Below are positions 11,926 to 23,433 of a stretch of 64,000 nucleotides of DNA, piece by piece; position 1 is the first letter of the stretch, and each line of letters begins with the position of its first letter. Location: NCBI GenBank assembly GCA_024760905.1, contig CM045733.1, positions 26,564,501 to 26,628,500 on the forward strand, read 5' to 3'. Origin of the DNA: Plotosus lineatus (taxonomy: Eukaryota; Chordata; Actinopteri; Siluriformes; Plotosidae). Below the pieces are notes generated by a model, which saw only the letters and a list, made by a program, of their open reading frames with translations, was not told the DNA's origin and did no database searches. Position numbers and translations under genes: made by a program.

Positions 11926-13157
11926 CCAACCCCCCCACACACACACACCACACCCGTACTGCCTCTCAAAGATAATGAATAAATGTTTTGCTGGATCCAC
12001 AGTGGATCCAAAGTCTATCCTGACAATATTGGGCTTTAGGTGAGAATGGATAATAGTTGTGTTTTTTGTATTCTTGAGTCTAATTTTATGGCTTAGGCCA
12101 GTAAAGAATCACGGAACTGGCTTTGTTTGTTCATTCATTCGTTTTCCTTCAGTAAAAACACAACCCAGATCCATGGATTTGGAACCTTTTCTAAGACTTT
12201 ATGAAAACACGGCTTGGATGGGATACTCTTCCATTGTAGGATTCAATCACATGCAATTTGACAAACCAGAAAAAGCAGAGAAGTACGTCGTTCCACGTGG
12301 GTGAAGGTCTGTGGTTTGTGTTTGAAGCCTGGGGGTCTGGCTGCTGTCTCGGTGAAAGCTGTAACCTGTTTTGTCACAGTTCACTGACTCTCACACAAGC
12401 TCAATAGGCTGCTTGACTCCTGATCTGCTGTGATCTCCACTAGAAAACTAATCCACCCCCATCACATACCCCAACAACCAACAACACACCCAGGATTTTG
12501 CCTGTCCAAACTTCTGACTAAAGTATGGATAAGGGTTTTGCTGTGGTCATACAATACTTAAAAAGTCTAATATGCTGTACACTTTCGTCAAAGTGTAAAG
12601 AAAGTTAAATCCATGTGTGCCTAGCGCTGTAACACCCGAGAAATCTACTAACATGCATACGCACAAAACAAGCGCACTGTTTCACACTCAGCTTTCCCGC
12701 TCACAAAGGCAGCACTACGGAAGGCTGGCCAACGTCCTAAAGGCTTTTGAATCAAAGGGCAAGTTTCAGGAGGACAATGCTCACACCCCATTCACTATTT
12801 CCAAACAGCCAAGCTCCAGAGACAAATGATGGCGTAGCAGCCATCAGCTCAGTCTCTGAATGACTACCAGAGGCTTAAAATCACCATGGCAATAACCCCA
12901 CAGCACAAACAAACCTAGGATATGGGGGTGAAGCATAATAATATGCCTTAAATCACTCTTATAAACAGAAATTATCTAAGATAGCGCGATCATATGGACT
13001 GTTTTCTTTTTTGTTGTTGTTGGGTATGTTATAGCTTAGTTAACTACTAATTTGAAGCAACTTGCTCGCAATCTTGTCTTCACACTCACTATTCTATCCT
13101 AATACTATGTTGTCCCAATTTGATTTTGTCCCAATACTACAATATTATCTTATATAC
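11926..13157. other. Intronic sequence without recognised feature
   Basis: Begins with a C-rich/CA run; otherwise nonrepetitive to my eye and without coding signals. Confidence 0.45.
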
Positions 13158-13168
13158 AGCAACAACTG

Positions 13169-13532
13169 AGGGCACTGGTGGTCTAGTGGATAGGGCGCAG
13201 GATCGCTAATCCTAAGGTTGAGGGTTTGAGTCCCCACAGGGTTGTCACTGCCCCCCCCCAGCGCAGCTAACTGGGTTATCAAAGGTGGGCCATGTCTCTC
13301 ACTGTCTATGGTGCGAGGCGCATGTAAAAGAACCATTGCTTACTTTCGTAAATAGTAGGCTGCAAAGCCGTCAGCGTGTTTCTGTCCCTTGCTAAAAGGG
13401 TCGTGACAGGAAGGGCATCTGACGTAAAAAAAACAAAACAAAAAAAAACCCTATGTCAAATCAAATGTGCGAATCAGATGATTTGCTGTGGCGACTCCCA
13501 AGAAAAGGGGAAAGGAAGAAAGAAAGAAATCG
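13169..13532 (+). mobile_element. S1 SINE (tRNA head, RTE tail)
   Basis: A-box tggtctagtgg and B-box ggtttgagtcc, then the common body and a tail with tgtggcgactccc. agcaacaactg is duplicated at 13158-13168 and 13533-13543. Confidence 0.85.
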
Positions 13533-13587
13533 AGCAACAACTGCACTTTTACTGACCATTTTCAATTTTCCAAAACTTTTATTTTAT

Positions 13588-13830
13588 CCAGGTTATCAAA
13601 GGCGGGCCATGTCTCTCACTGTCTATGGTGAGAGGTTCATGTAAAAGAACCATTGCTGACTTTTGTAAAGAGTAGCTGCAAAGCCGTCAGCATGTTTCTG
13701 TCCCTTGCTAAAAAGGTTGTGACAGGAAGGGCAGCCGACATAAAAATCTATACCAAATCAAACATGCAATTCGCTGTGGCGACCCCTGAAAAAGGGAAAA
13801 GCTGAAAGGAAATCTCTCTCTCATTGCAAT
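13588..13830 (+). mobile_element. S1 SINE, 5' truncated
   Basis: Begins in the body (aggttatcaaaggcgggcc) and runs to the RTE-like tail (gacccctgaaaaagggaaaa). Confidence 0.8.
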
Positions 13831-13892
13831 AACAGAAATGAGTGCATTTCAATTATTTTTGCTATAATTATAATAACAGTAGGTTATGCAAC

Positions 13893-14105
13893 TTACCTGG
13901 GATCTGAATTGACTCCAAGTTTGGGTTTTGGCAGTTGCACACTGTCTGATCCCTCCAAATTATGATGGCTAGAACATGCTAGTTTTCCTTTATAAGATTC
14001 TTTGAACTGGGCATGTTCAGCAGGGCGATGGTGTTTTAAGTGTGTAATTAGGTTTGTTGTTCCGAATGTCTTTGCAGTAGTTCCTTGGCCATACATGTAA
14101 TACAA
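13893..14105 (-). pseudogene. BED zinc-finger remnant of a hAT transposase
   Basis: The minus strand encodes TAKTFGTTNLITHLKHHRPA followed by EHAQFKE, the second half of a BED finger as in ZBED/hAT transposases (His pair HLKHH). The CxxC pair (ICITCMA) lies just upstream in another frame, so a frameshift has occurred. The segment ends at CCCAG|GTAAGT, a donor-like site. Confidence 0.55.
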
Positions 14106-14274
14106 ATTGTTTGTGTGTGTGTGATGCTTTTACTCACAGTGAAAAACAGCCACACTAAACATATATGATTTTAAAACTGTGAACAACAGTGCCATTATCG
14201 GGGTGCATGTGGCTGTGACAGTACTGTATATATGTGTGCACACATCTGTGGTGTAATTACTGAAGTGGACAAAA

Positions 14275-15225
14275 ATCAGGGTTTCATGCACCACTCGTGA
14301 AGCCATGTGTTTTGGACCCATGAACTGAGGAAGCCCTGTGGCCTGCCAGTCTGAAATGTTATAAATCTTATGCAAATTTCTGGACTTCCCGAGCACATAC
14401 TCAAAATAATTATTGATCATTAACAGCATCAATATGAATATGAATACAAAAACACTAAACACTAATTTTTTTGGAATGAGTGATGAGTGATCATATTTGC
14501 TTTATTTAAAGACATTTGTAATCCTGAAATGGAGAACTGCCCAATGACGTCATCTCCAATGAAAAAATACTGAAATTGTTAACGATTATCCCTATAGAAG
14601 AGCAACTGTATGATTTATTGCGCCATTTATCCATCCATCCATTCACTCATTCATTTTATGAACCGCTTAATCCTAATTAGGGTTGCGGGGAGGCTTGGGC
14701 CCATCACAGCCGACTCTGGGTGAGGGCGGGGTATACCCAGGACAGCCCGACAGGCCATCACAGGTATTGCACCATTTAATTATCGGATAATTTCTGTAAC
14801 TATTGTATGAGAAGTGTATTCACTGGAGTGAGTGTAAGATTATTTTATTTAGACCAGTCCACTCTGTACATGGACCTTGAAAAATGTACAAGATGTCTGT
14901 CCTATGTGATAGCGGATTCAGAGCCTTCAAAGTCAACTTGACATATAATTAAATTCAATAATAATTTCCAGGAAAAAGCAAATAGTTAACTAGGGGGTCT
15001 TGATGTACCAATCAAAGTTGACATATATTATTTCATGCTGTCATTTCTTGGAAACAGAGCCGGGGGACGACGACACACCAATGGAATGGGCACTATACAA
15101 ACCAACGCATAGCTGGCAGACGGGGTCCGAGGTCCTTTCTCAGAACAACTTCTTTAATGTGATTTATTGTATGCATTTTTCCCTAAAGGTTAAATAAACA
15201 CCTAAAATGAATCTGTGTCTTTTGC
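14275..15225 (+). repeat. Dispersed repeat Z, copy 1 (possible solo LTR)
   Basis: Shares order and sequence with 43682-45440: gtgttttggaccc, catcatcaat-like block, atggagaactg, gagtgtaagatta, ccaatcaa...tggaatgggcacta, cagaacaac, then aataaacacct. The promoter-like then AATAAA order near the right end suggests an LTR, but I see no paired LTR or coding. It is interrupted by an L2-tail retrocopy. Confidence 0.55.
14630..14765 (-). mobile_element. L2-tail retrocopy, 5' truncated, with target duplication
   Basis: A 136-bp minus-strand copy of the L2-type tail (aaccgcttaatcctaattag core) with a CCAT-type simple end. It is flanked by attgcgccattta (14617-14629) and attgcaccattta (14766-14778), 12 of 13 identical. 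It interrupts the dispersed repeat Z. Confidence 0.75.
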
Positions 15226-16072
15226 ATCTTGAACTAGGCAATTTTTGCCATAAAATTACCTGCAGTGGAAGCATAGGGACCATAAACAAACATCATGATC
15301 GGGATCGGCTCAGAATCATAAATACGTGAGATTATACTAAACACTGGTCCAGCCGGTCAGCCAGCTTTACGTTATCTCAACACTACCTTGTCCCAGCAGT
15401 ATCTTGGCTGTATTCAGTATTCAGTCTGTATTAAAACGCTATTGTAATTGTTGCTGTTGAGTAAGTTTTTTCTGTTATCCTATACCATCCTCCCACTGGT
15501 CAAAGCAGGCCACCATTTTATCTCAATAAACAACAAAACACACATTTTCTTCTATTACTGTTTGCTGTTTCCTAGCTTGTTTAACATAAAACTCTCCTGT
15601 TGAATGTTCATTTCTACCAAGTGTTTATAATGGACATCACTTTAACAAAGTTAACCCCACTCTGATTGAAAAAATGCAAGAAACAAAGAGAAAAATAAAA
15701 AGCAACAGAGAGAAAACAGCTCACATGGACCCTGCAGTGCTCCTGCACACATGCCAAAGCAGCACTGTCATCCCTGTAATAAGAGTACGTCTGCATTTCA
15801 TCAGCCAATGTGCAGGAGACACAGCACCCATCACTCCTGCCATGAAGACACATGTGCAAAGCAAACGTAATTGAAAGTCTCACACTCTCTGGCTCACAGC
15901 AATCCCATTCATCTAATTAACCAGCTCCACACTACTCAGCAGGATGAATGCAGATTTCTGACGATGCAGAATACACATTTCATTATGCTAATACTGTATA
16001 TTATTTTTCCACCTAAAAAGTCAACCAAAAATTAAAAAAAAAAACCCATTATGCAATATATTGGGCAGTGGT
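15226..16072. other. Intronic sequence without recognised feature
   Basis: Nonrepetitive to my eye. Frames at 15614-15883 on both strands look like chance. Confidence 0.45.
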
Positions 16073-16408
16073 GGTCTAGTGGTTATGGCACAGGATCGCT
16101 GATCCTAAGATTGGGGGTTCAAGTCTCCACAAGGTTGTCACTGTCCCCCAAGTGCAGCTAACTGGCTTATCAAAGGCGGGCCATGTCTCTCACTGTCTAT
16201 GGTGAGAGGTTCATGTAAAAGAACCATTGCTGCCTTTCGTAAAGAGTAGCTGCAAAGCCGTCAGCGTGTTTCTGTCCCTTGCTAAAAGGGTTGTGACAGG
16301 AAGGGCATCCAACGTAAAAACCCATGTCAAATCAAATGTGCGAATCAAATGATTCGCCGTGGCGACTCTCGAGAACGGGAAAAAGCCGAAAGAAAAGAAG
16401 AAGCAGAA
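16073..16408 (+). mobile_element. S1 SINE, full length
   Basis: Head gggcagtggtggtctagtgg, B-box ggttcaagtct, RTE-like tail ending in aagaagaagcag. Confidence 0.83.
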
Positions 16409-16531
16409 GAAAGTTATTATCACTAACTTTTTCTCACTCGTGTTAGGGCCGCAGCAAGTCATCACTGGGTGAAGGCGGGTACACCCTGAACAGCTTGCCA
16501 GACCATCACTGGGCCAAAACACACAAACAAT

Positions 16532-16532
<1 letters not shown>

Positions 16533-16595
<63 letters not shown>

Positions 16596-16600
16596 GTATG

Positions 16601-16689
<89 letters not shown>

Positions 16690-16698
16690 ATATATATA
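16533..16698. repeat. Compound (CA)n(TA)n microsatellite
   Basis: CA run 16533-16581, TA run 16582-16698 with TATG interruptions. It truncates the head of the S1 SINE at 16701. Confidence 0.95.
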
Positions 16699-16700
16699 CA

Positions 16701-17031
16701 CAGGGCGCAGGATCACTGATCTTAAGGTTGGGGGTTCGAGTCCCAACTGGGTTGTCACAGTCCCCCCAGTGCAGCTAACTAGGTTATCAAGGTGGGCAAT
16801 GTCTCTCACTGTCTATGGTGAGAGGCATGTAAAAGAACCATTGCTGACTTTCGTACAGAGTAGGCTGCAAAGCCGTCAGCGTGTTTCTGTCCCTTGTTAA
16901 AAGGGTTGTGACAGGAAGGGCATCTAATGTAAAAAAAAACTCTGCCAAATCAAACGTGCAAATCAGATGATTCGCTGTGGCGACTCCCGAGTAAAAGGGA
17001 AAAAGCCGAAAGGAAGACAGACAGGAATCCC
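16701..17031 (+). mobile_element. S1 SINE, head truncated at a (TA)n tract
   Basis: Starts cagggcgcaggatcactgat directly after the microsatellite, keeps the B-box ggttcgagtcc and ends in the gaagacagac tail next to P1. Confidence 0.82.
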
Positions 17032-17451
17032 TCACTTTCCATGGTTAATTGGGACCGAGATCCCCACACGACCATCGAAATCCGCAAAATAGGATCAAAC
17101 CCCCCCCATTGACGTATACATACATGTATATGTGTATATAATATCACTAAATACATATTCAATGCTATAAATGCGTATAATAAAAATTAAACATTAAAAA
17201 ATAATGCATAAGATGTAAATAAAATATAAATACACACACATACAGATGGTATTGCATGAGAAGAAGACGACACACATACATGCAAGCATGCTCACCAGAT
17301 GCAATAATGTAAGTAGTTTTGATGGGATATTTTGGGTTAGGGTTTTTTTTTTTTTTGCATAATTGGCCTAGTTTTTGTGGCATTTTCCTTAAGTTTTTCC
17401 CCCTATTCTTCCTTAATTTCCTTATTTTTTAATTCGATTAATATATATATA

Positions 17452-18239
17452 CAGTAAAACCTCCGCTGACGAACACTTAAGCTCACGAACTTTTCGCCTC
17501 AAGAACATTAAATTTGTGAGCATATAGTCTCTGCTGACGAACTAGTTTTCGGCGGACGAATCAAACCACGCGGTCGAACAGCGCCACGGTGGCGGCCACG
17601 AGAAGCTGACGCACGCTCATGGCGTCACAGTTCGTCACCCCCTTTCTTTGAATGCGGAAGTGGTTTGTGTTTGATAGACATTTTGGACTATATTGAGTGT
17701 ACTTTTGCTATTATGGGAGCGAAAAAGACCCCACCACAGGCGGAGATCATTGAAAAACACGAACGAGGTGTGCGTTTGTGTGACTCAGCGTCCCAGTACC
17801 AGTACGCTAAGTCTACCATTGCTACCATCCTTAAGAACAAGGAAGCTATTAAGGGTGCGTGTGTGGCTAAGGGCGTTTCCAAACAGTAGGCGTTTCCAAA
17901 CACTCCTTCCAAACAGTAAGTCCCTCCCTCCCTCCTCCTCCCACTCCATTCCATCAAGCCATCAACTACCATCACAAAGGTAAATAAAACGACTTTATTA
18001 TACAGTACAGTTTATTTCTTTAATTACAATACAATAGACATTTATTATACATAAAATAAGGTATATTTTTGTGTAGTTTTAAGGCTTATTTAGTAGAAAA
18101 TTATGTTTTATGGGGACCTGGGAACGGATTATTCTCATTTTAATGGTTTCTTATGGGAAATAAATGTTCGGAAGACGAACTTTTCGCCTTACACACACTT
18201 TCTGGGAACCAATTATGTTCGTGAGCAGAGGTATCACTG
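17452..18239 (+). mobile_element. pogo/Tigger-like element P3 with transposase N-terminus
   Basis: The ends are inverted repeats (cagtaaaacctccgctgacg and, reversed, cagtgatacctctgctcacg) between TA dinucleotides. Inside, 17714-17889 encodes a pogo-type N-terminal DNA-binding segment, then the catalytic domain is missing. It is nested inside element P1 (17032-18306). Confidence 0.82.
17714..17889 (+). pseudogene. pogo/Tigger transposase N-terminal remnant
   Basis: It begins MGAKKTPPQAEIIEKHERG and continues with a helix-turn-helix ending in TIATILKNKEAIKGA, the pattern of the Psq/CENPB-type N-terminus of Tigger transposases. The frame stops at TAG (17887-17889) after about 58 residues, and no DDE core follows. 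Confidence 0.72.
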
Positions 18240-18301
18240 TATATATATTTTTTTTAAACCGCCATGCACTGAAGCCGCATGAATTGAAGCGCGAAGTAGT
18301 G

Positions 18302-18305
<4 letters not shown>

Positions 18306-18380
<75 letters not shown>
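18306..18380. repeat. (TA)n microsatellite grown from the P1 end
   Basis: About 37 TA units directly after the decayed P1 terminus gagggata. Confidence 0.9.
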
Positions 18381-18385
<5 letters not shown>

Positions 18386-19043
18386 TCATGCCTCGGTTTT
18401 ACGGGCTTCGCTTTCGGATGCGCAGAAATTAACAAATAAAATAGTATTTTTTTTCTAAGTAAAGAAACTAAAATTTAAGGCTGACTTTCAAACTGTAAAT
18501 TTAATTCGAGTATTTTATTGAAATATATAAATATTTAGAGCATGTGCTGTGATGTGCTAAAATGTGCTGCGGTTCCTAAAGATGTCCACAAGATAATCAA
18601 CAACCATAAACAGCACACTTTTGAATATGAAAACGAATGACACGGTGTGACTGCTGCACGGTGGACTCCGAGCTCACTGACCTCGATATAATACAAAAAA
18701 ATAATCAGATACAAGTCTGATCTCACAGACAAGTTATTTATGCACAGAGATATTGCGGTAAGAAGATCTGCCATGACAGAGTTTGGGATGTTTACACTGA
18801 ACAGTAAAAGATGGCATACAGCCATGCTATTGTGTGTTTTGACATAGCATGACTGCATTCTGAAGCCAGAGGCCTGACCTCAAAATCGAGCATCATCATC
18901 TGATGTAATGTAAATGTAACAAGTCAGAAATGCATATTCACACTGAGCACACTGGCGTGCCTTTTTAAAAACAAGAATGTTGGAGTCTTAAGATGCTTTG
19001 TATGGCTATGTATATTTTTAACACACAAGCAAAGTTCAGTAAT
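18381..19043. other. Intronic sequence without recognised feature
   Basis: Nothing recognised. An ORF at 18535-18858 (-) has no family likeness. Confidence 0.45.
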
Positions 19044-19318
19044 GGAGCGGTGGTGGCCTGGTGGTAAAGGGTGCTGGATTGCTGATCCTAAGGTTGGGGG
19101 TTCGAGTCCCACTCTCCACAAGGTTGTCACTGTCCCCCCCAGAACAGCTAACTGGGTTATCAAAGGCCGGCCATGTCTCTCATTGTCTATGGTGTGAGGT
19201 TCATGTAAAAGAACCATTGCTGAATTTCCGAAAGAGAAGCTGCATAGCCATCAGCGTGTTTCTGTCCATTGCTAAAGAATTGTGTCAGGAAGGGCAACCG
19301 ACATAAAAACCTATGCCA
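19044..19318 (+). mobile_element. S1-type SINE, 3' truncated
   Basis: Head gcggtggtggcctggtggta, B-box ggttcgagtcc. It stops after the aagggcaaccgacataaaaa block, before the RTE 3' part. Confidence 0.78.
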
Positions 19319-19773
19319 AAGAGAAGTGGGATTATGACTTGAGAAAGAAAGAGGGTACAGTACGAGGACATTAGATGCCACAGATGTTTAAAAAAAAAAA
19401 AAGTAATTGTAAAAATTGTCACGCCTCTGTTTTGCAATGGAGACGGCTCCTTCCATTTTACAGCTCTATACAAAACTTCAGTCACCTTTTCAACAAAACC
19501 ACTCAAGTCTGATTGGGGTATTTTCTAATGTCTGTATATGAGAATGAGAGAAGCTGCTGTATTGATAGCCCTGGTATGGAATATGTCAGCGACAATGAAG
19601 ATTGATCTCATTCTTGCCATTGTAGAACGAACTGAGGGCCCCTCACACACGAGAAGACATGTTGGGTGCAAATGTCTGGGGCACTGTCTGGGGTGGGACA
19701 GGGCATAGACAGGGCAAAAAAATCCTGCACTGTCAGTCAAATATATTACAGCTGTTTCATGTCATGTGATTAA

Positions 19774-19993
19774 TTGTGGGGAAGTGGTGGTCTAGTGGTA
19801 TAGGGCGCTGGATCGCTGATCCAAAATTTGGGGGTTCAAGTCCCACTCTCCACAAGGTTGTCACTGTCCCCCCCAGTGCAGCTAACTGGGTTATCAAAGG
19901 CGGTCCATGTCTCTCACTGTCTATGGTGAGATGCATGTAAAATGTACTCGACTCCCGAGTAAAAGGGAAAAAGCCGAAAGGAAGACAGACAGA
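19774..19993 (+). mobile_element. S1 SINE with internal deletion and 16-bp target duplication
   Basis: The head and first half of the body jump from gatgcatgtaaaatg to the end of the RTE tail. catgtcatgtgattaa flanks it at 19758-19773 and 19994-20009. Confidence 0.86.
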
Positions 19994-20299
19994 CATGTCA
20001 TGTGATTAACAGCTATACTAAGCCTCACAATTCTTCTGACCAGAGATATGGAGCTTGCAAGAGAAAATTTCATTGTTATGACAGTATTGTATTTTGACTT
20101 TTTGTGATCACGTGAGCATAATGCTCAACACTGATAGCATATTAGCATATCCTTTATAGTGAAATTCACAGAATAACCTGTAACCATCACTAATTGTTAT
20201 AATAGCAGCTTTATATGAGTGAAATGACCTTGTAAATTTTAAGATGTGTATAAGTATATGTACTTACACTTTTTAAAATAGAGATACCAAACTGATCTC

Positions 20300-20612
20300 A
20301 CTTACTCAGTTGCTGGACTGTTACAAGGGTCGTAGGAAGGCTGAAGCCAAACTGAGTTGACTCCTGGTGAAGGCAAAGAACACCCTGAATGATGCGCCAC
20401 ACAATCACAGGGCCAACACACAAACAACCATTCACACCTAGAGGCAATACAGTATTTCTTTGGAGTGTAGGAGGAAACTGGAGTATCTGGAGAAAACCCA
20501 TTGCAAGCACAAAGAGAGCATCCAAACTCCTTACAGAACCACTTGAGCCTGGGACTTGAACCCAGGACCTTGCTGTGAGACGGCTGTGTTAACCACAACG
20601 CCACTGCAGCAT
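20300..20612 (-). mobile_element. S3 SINE, near full length
   Basis: Tail (aagggtcgtaggaaggctga), body, and head (gggacttgaacccaggacct, accacaacgccactgcagc). Confidence 0.75.
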
Positions 20613-21012
20613 CAATCTATTTTAATGTTCTATATTAAAAAGTTCCTGTTTCCACAGGTGGCTGTGGGGTGGGGGTGGAGGGTTATACTTCAGATTCAAA
20701 TATAAAGCCTCCCAGTGACACAGAACAGCAAATTTTGTCAGGCTTCTGAGAATGGAATGGTAGGTGAAACTATTATCATAATATGTCACCTTTCCAACAG
20801 GATGCCGACTGATATGGTCAGCGTGTCTGCTACACGTACTAACATCACATTTCATAATATGTACTGTATATATTTTGATCAACTGTGTCAACTACTGGTG
20901 CCAAATTAAGCTACGTAATCAGAATTACTCAATGATCACTACATGGCAACTACACAATCTGATTAGTCTGCTCTCATGATTTTAAAAAACATTTTACAGA
21001 GTGAATAATACT

Positions 21013-21376
21013 ATACTCTTCTTCTTTTCCTTTCGGTTGTTCTCTTTCAGGGGTCGCCACAGCGAATCATCTGCCTCCATCCCCATGGAAGTCACATCAA
21101 CGACTCGCACATTCGATTTGGCATAGGTTTTTACGTCGGATGCCCTTCCTGACACAACCCTTTTAGCAAGGGGTGGAAACTGACTGACGGCTTTGCAGCC
21201 GCTCTTGTCAAAAGTCAGCAATGGTTCTTTTACATGCCTCTCACCATAGACAGTGAGAGACATGGCCAGCCTTTGATAACCCAGTTAGCTGGACTTGGGG
21301 GCAGTGACAACCTTGTGGAGAGTGAGACTCGAACCCCCAACCCTAGGATCAGCAATCCACCTTTTACCACCAGGCC
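21013..21376 (-). mobile_element. S1 SINE, minus strand
   Basis: Complete in reverse: tail near 21013, B-box ggttcgagtct around 21330, head toward 21385. The head end borders the RTE derivative 21393-21709, whose duplicated target is SINE sequence. Confidence 0.82.
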
Positions 21377-21392
21377 ACCACTGTCCAATACT

Positions 21393-21709
21393 TCTTCTTT
21401 TCCTTTCGGCTTTTCCCTTCAGGGGTCGCCACAGCAAATCATCTGCCTCCATCTCACCCTATCCTTTGCATCGTCTTCTCTTACACCAACGATCTTCATG
21501 TCCTCCTTCACCACATCCATGAGTCGTGTCTTTGGTCTTCCTCTAGGCCTTCTGCCTGGTAGTTCCAGCTTCAGCATCCTATTATCAATATACTCACTAT
21601 CCCTCCTCTGTACATGTCCAAACCATCTCAATCTAGCCTCTCTGGCCTTGTCTCCAAAACATCTCACATGTGCTGTCCCTCTGATGTGCTCATTCCTCAC
21701 GGCTGCATT
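21393..21709 (-). mobile_element. Internally deleted RTE derivative with 16-bp target duplication
   Basis: On the minus strand it begins with the same aatgcagccgtgagg that starts the full-length RTE at 28851. It then jumps straight to the last ~300 bases (coding for GHVQRRDSEYI and the 3' tail). It is flanked by accactgtccaatact at 21377-21392 and 21710-21725. It is therefore a unit mobilised with both RTE ends and about 2.8 kb missing. It inserted at the head of an S1 SINE. Confidence 0.82.
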
Positions 21710-22206
21710 ACCACTGTCCAATACTATAGTATTATTATATAATAATAATATAATAATAGTGAATCTATTCAAAGCTGCAGACACACAGTCGGTTATGACC
21801 ACTTGGAGCAGAAGTTATATTTCTGTAAAGTGTACTGTACAGTGAAACTTTAATGAATTGGCTGAAAAAGACACTGTTACCAATACAGACCTCACCTAGC
21901 CTGTCTCTGTCATGCTATACAGGGATCCCTCGCTACTTCACGCTTCAATTAATGCGGCTTCAGTGCATTTTTTTTTTAAATAAATAAATATTTATCGAAT
22001 TAAAAAAATAATGAAATTAAGGAAGAAGTCACAAAAACAAGGCCAATTATGAAAAAAAAAATCCCTAAACAAACACAAAACAAAAAACAACCCAAAATCT
22101 TACATCAAAACTGGATACATTTTTGCATCTGCGTGTGCATGCGCATCTGCGTGTGCGCACGTATGTATGTATGTCGTCTCCTTCATACTATCTGTATGTG
22201 TGTGTA

Positions 22207-22352
22207 CAGACGCTCTCCAGCTTACGGACGAGTTAGGTTCAGGACGGCCGTTCTTAGATGAATTTGTTTGTAAGTCGTTACAGGGCATTCTATAGAGGGG
22301 AGCGTACGTTTAAAGCTTATATAAGTAACCTATATGAGTTTGTACTGTATAC

Positions 22353-22400
<48 letters not shown>

Positions 22401-22842
22401 ACACTCACTCTCTCGCCACATAATCATCTGTACATTCTGTCCCGTGTTTAAACTCCTGGTTCCTCTCAAGCACAGCACAGGGACTCTGATCAGATTTACA
22501 GAGAGTTTCACTCTTATCCAGTTCATTACAATACCTGAATCAATTTGTTTCTTCTTTGAAAGTTTTGGCAGGAGTTCAGAAATGTATCATTCTGCTTCTC
22601 TTCTGACAGGTGTAAAGCAAGTATCAGCCACGCCCCCCTCTGCTGGAGCCTAGTATTAAGTGTAACTCAGGATAATGTTTAATCACATTTCATACTAATA
22701 TTTATGATCTATCTTTCTGTAGATTTTATTCCATTTCTATTTCTATTTGTTCTTCAATTTCATTTCACTTTCACTTTCGAGGACAGGCCTGTTCGTAGCT
22801 CCAGATGGTTCCAAGTTTGTTTGGTAAGTTGGGGAGCATCTG
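22207..22842 (+). mobile_element. pogo/Tigger-like element P2, nested in P1
   Basis: Ends cagacgctctccagcttac and, reversed, cagatgctccccaacttac, each next to TA. It contains a (CT)n run at 22354-22402 and a C-rich core, with no transposase recognised. Confidence 0.75.
22354..22402. repeat. (CT)n microsatellite inside P2
   Basis: CT repeat with a few CA interruptions at the right. Confidence 0.9.
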
Positions 22843-22960
22843 TATTTATATTTTATTTACATCTTATGTTATTTTTTTTTTAATGTTTAATTGTTATTAT
22901 AAGCATTTATAGCATTGAATATGTATTTATTGATTTTATATACACATATACATGTACGTA

Positions 22961-23304
22961 GGGGGCAGTGGTGGTCCAGTGGATAGGGTGCAGGATCGCT
23001 GATCCTAAGGTTGGGGGTTCAAGTCTCCACAGGGTTGTCACTGCGCCCCCAGTGCGGCTAACTGGGTTATCAAAGGTCGGCCATGTCTCTCACTGTCTAT
23101 GGTGAGAGGTTCATGTAAAAGAACCATTGCTGACTTTTGTAAAGAGTAGCTGCAAAGCTGTCAGCTTGTTTCTGTCCCTTGCTAAAAGGGTTGTGACAAG
23201 AAGGGCATCCGACGTAAAAACCTATGCCAAATCAAATGTGCGAATCAGATGATTCGCTGTGACGACTCCTGAGAAAAGGGAAAAAGCCGAAAGGAAGAAA
23301 GAAA
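22961..23304 (+). mobile_element. S1 SINE nested in P1
   Basis: Full head, body and RTE tail. atacatgtacgta is duplicated at 22948-22960 and 23305-23317. Confidence 0.86.
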
Positions 23305-23433
23305 ATACATGTACGTATACGTTAGTTGGGGTGTGGGTGGGTGATCCTACTTCGCGGATTTTGATGCTGGTCGCGTTGGGATCTCGGTCCCAATTAACCC
23401 AAAAGTGTTAAAGGAAAGTGAGGAATCCCTGTA

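Larger units (their letters stand above)
17032..18306 (-). mobile_element. P1 element interrupted by P3
   Basis: Left part 17032-17449 (caggaatccctcactttcc end) and right part 18242-18306 (aagccgcatgaattgaagcg). P3 sits between them in a TA target. The right terminus has decayed into a (TA)n microsatellite. Confidence 0.75.
21920..23431 (+). mobile_element. P1 element interrupted by P2 and by an S1 SINE
   Basis: Ends are cagggatccctcgctacttc (21920) and gaggaatccctg (to 23431), each next to TA. P2 occupies 22207-22842 and an S1 SINE 22961-23304. The remaining P1 parts join to the order seen in other copies. Confidence 0.78.

Noticed and set aside
21234..21845. 203-residue plus-strand frame
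   Set aside because: It runs antisense through an S1 SINE and an RTE fragment; no protein family.
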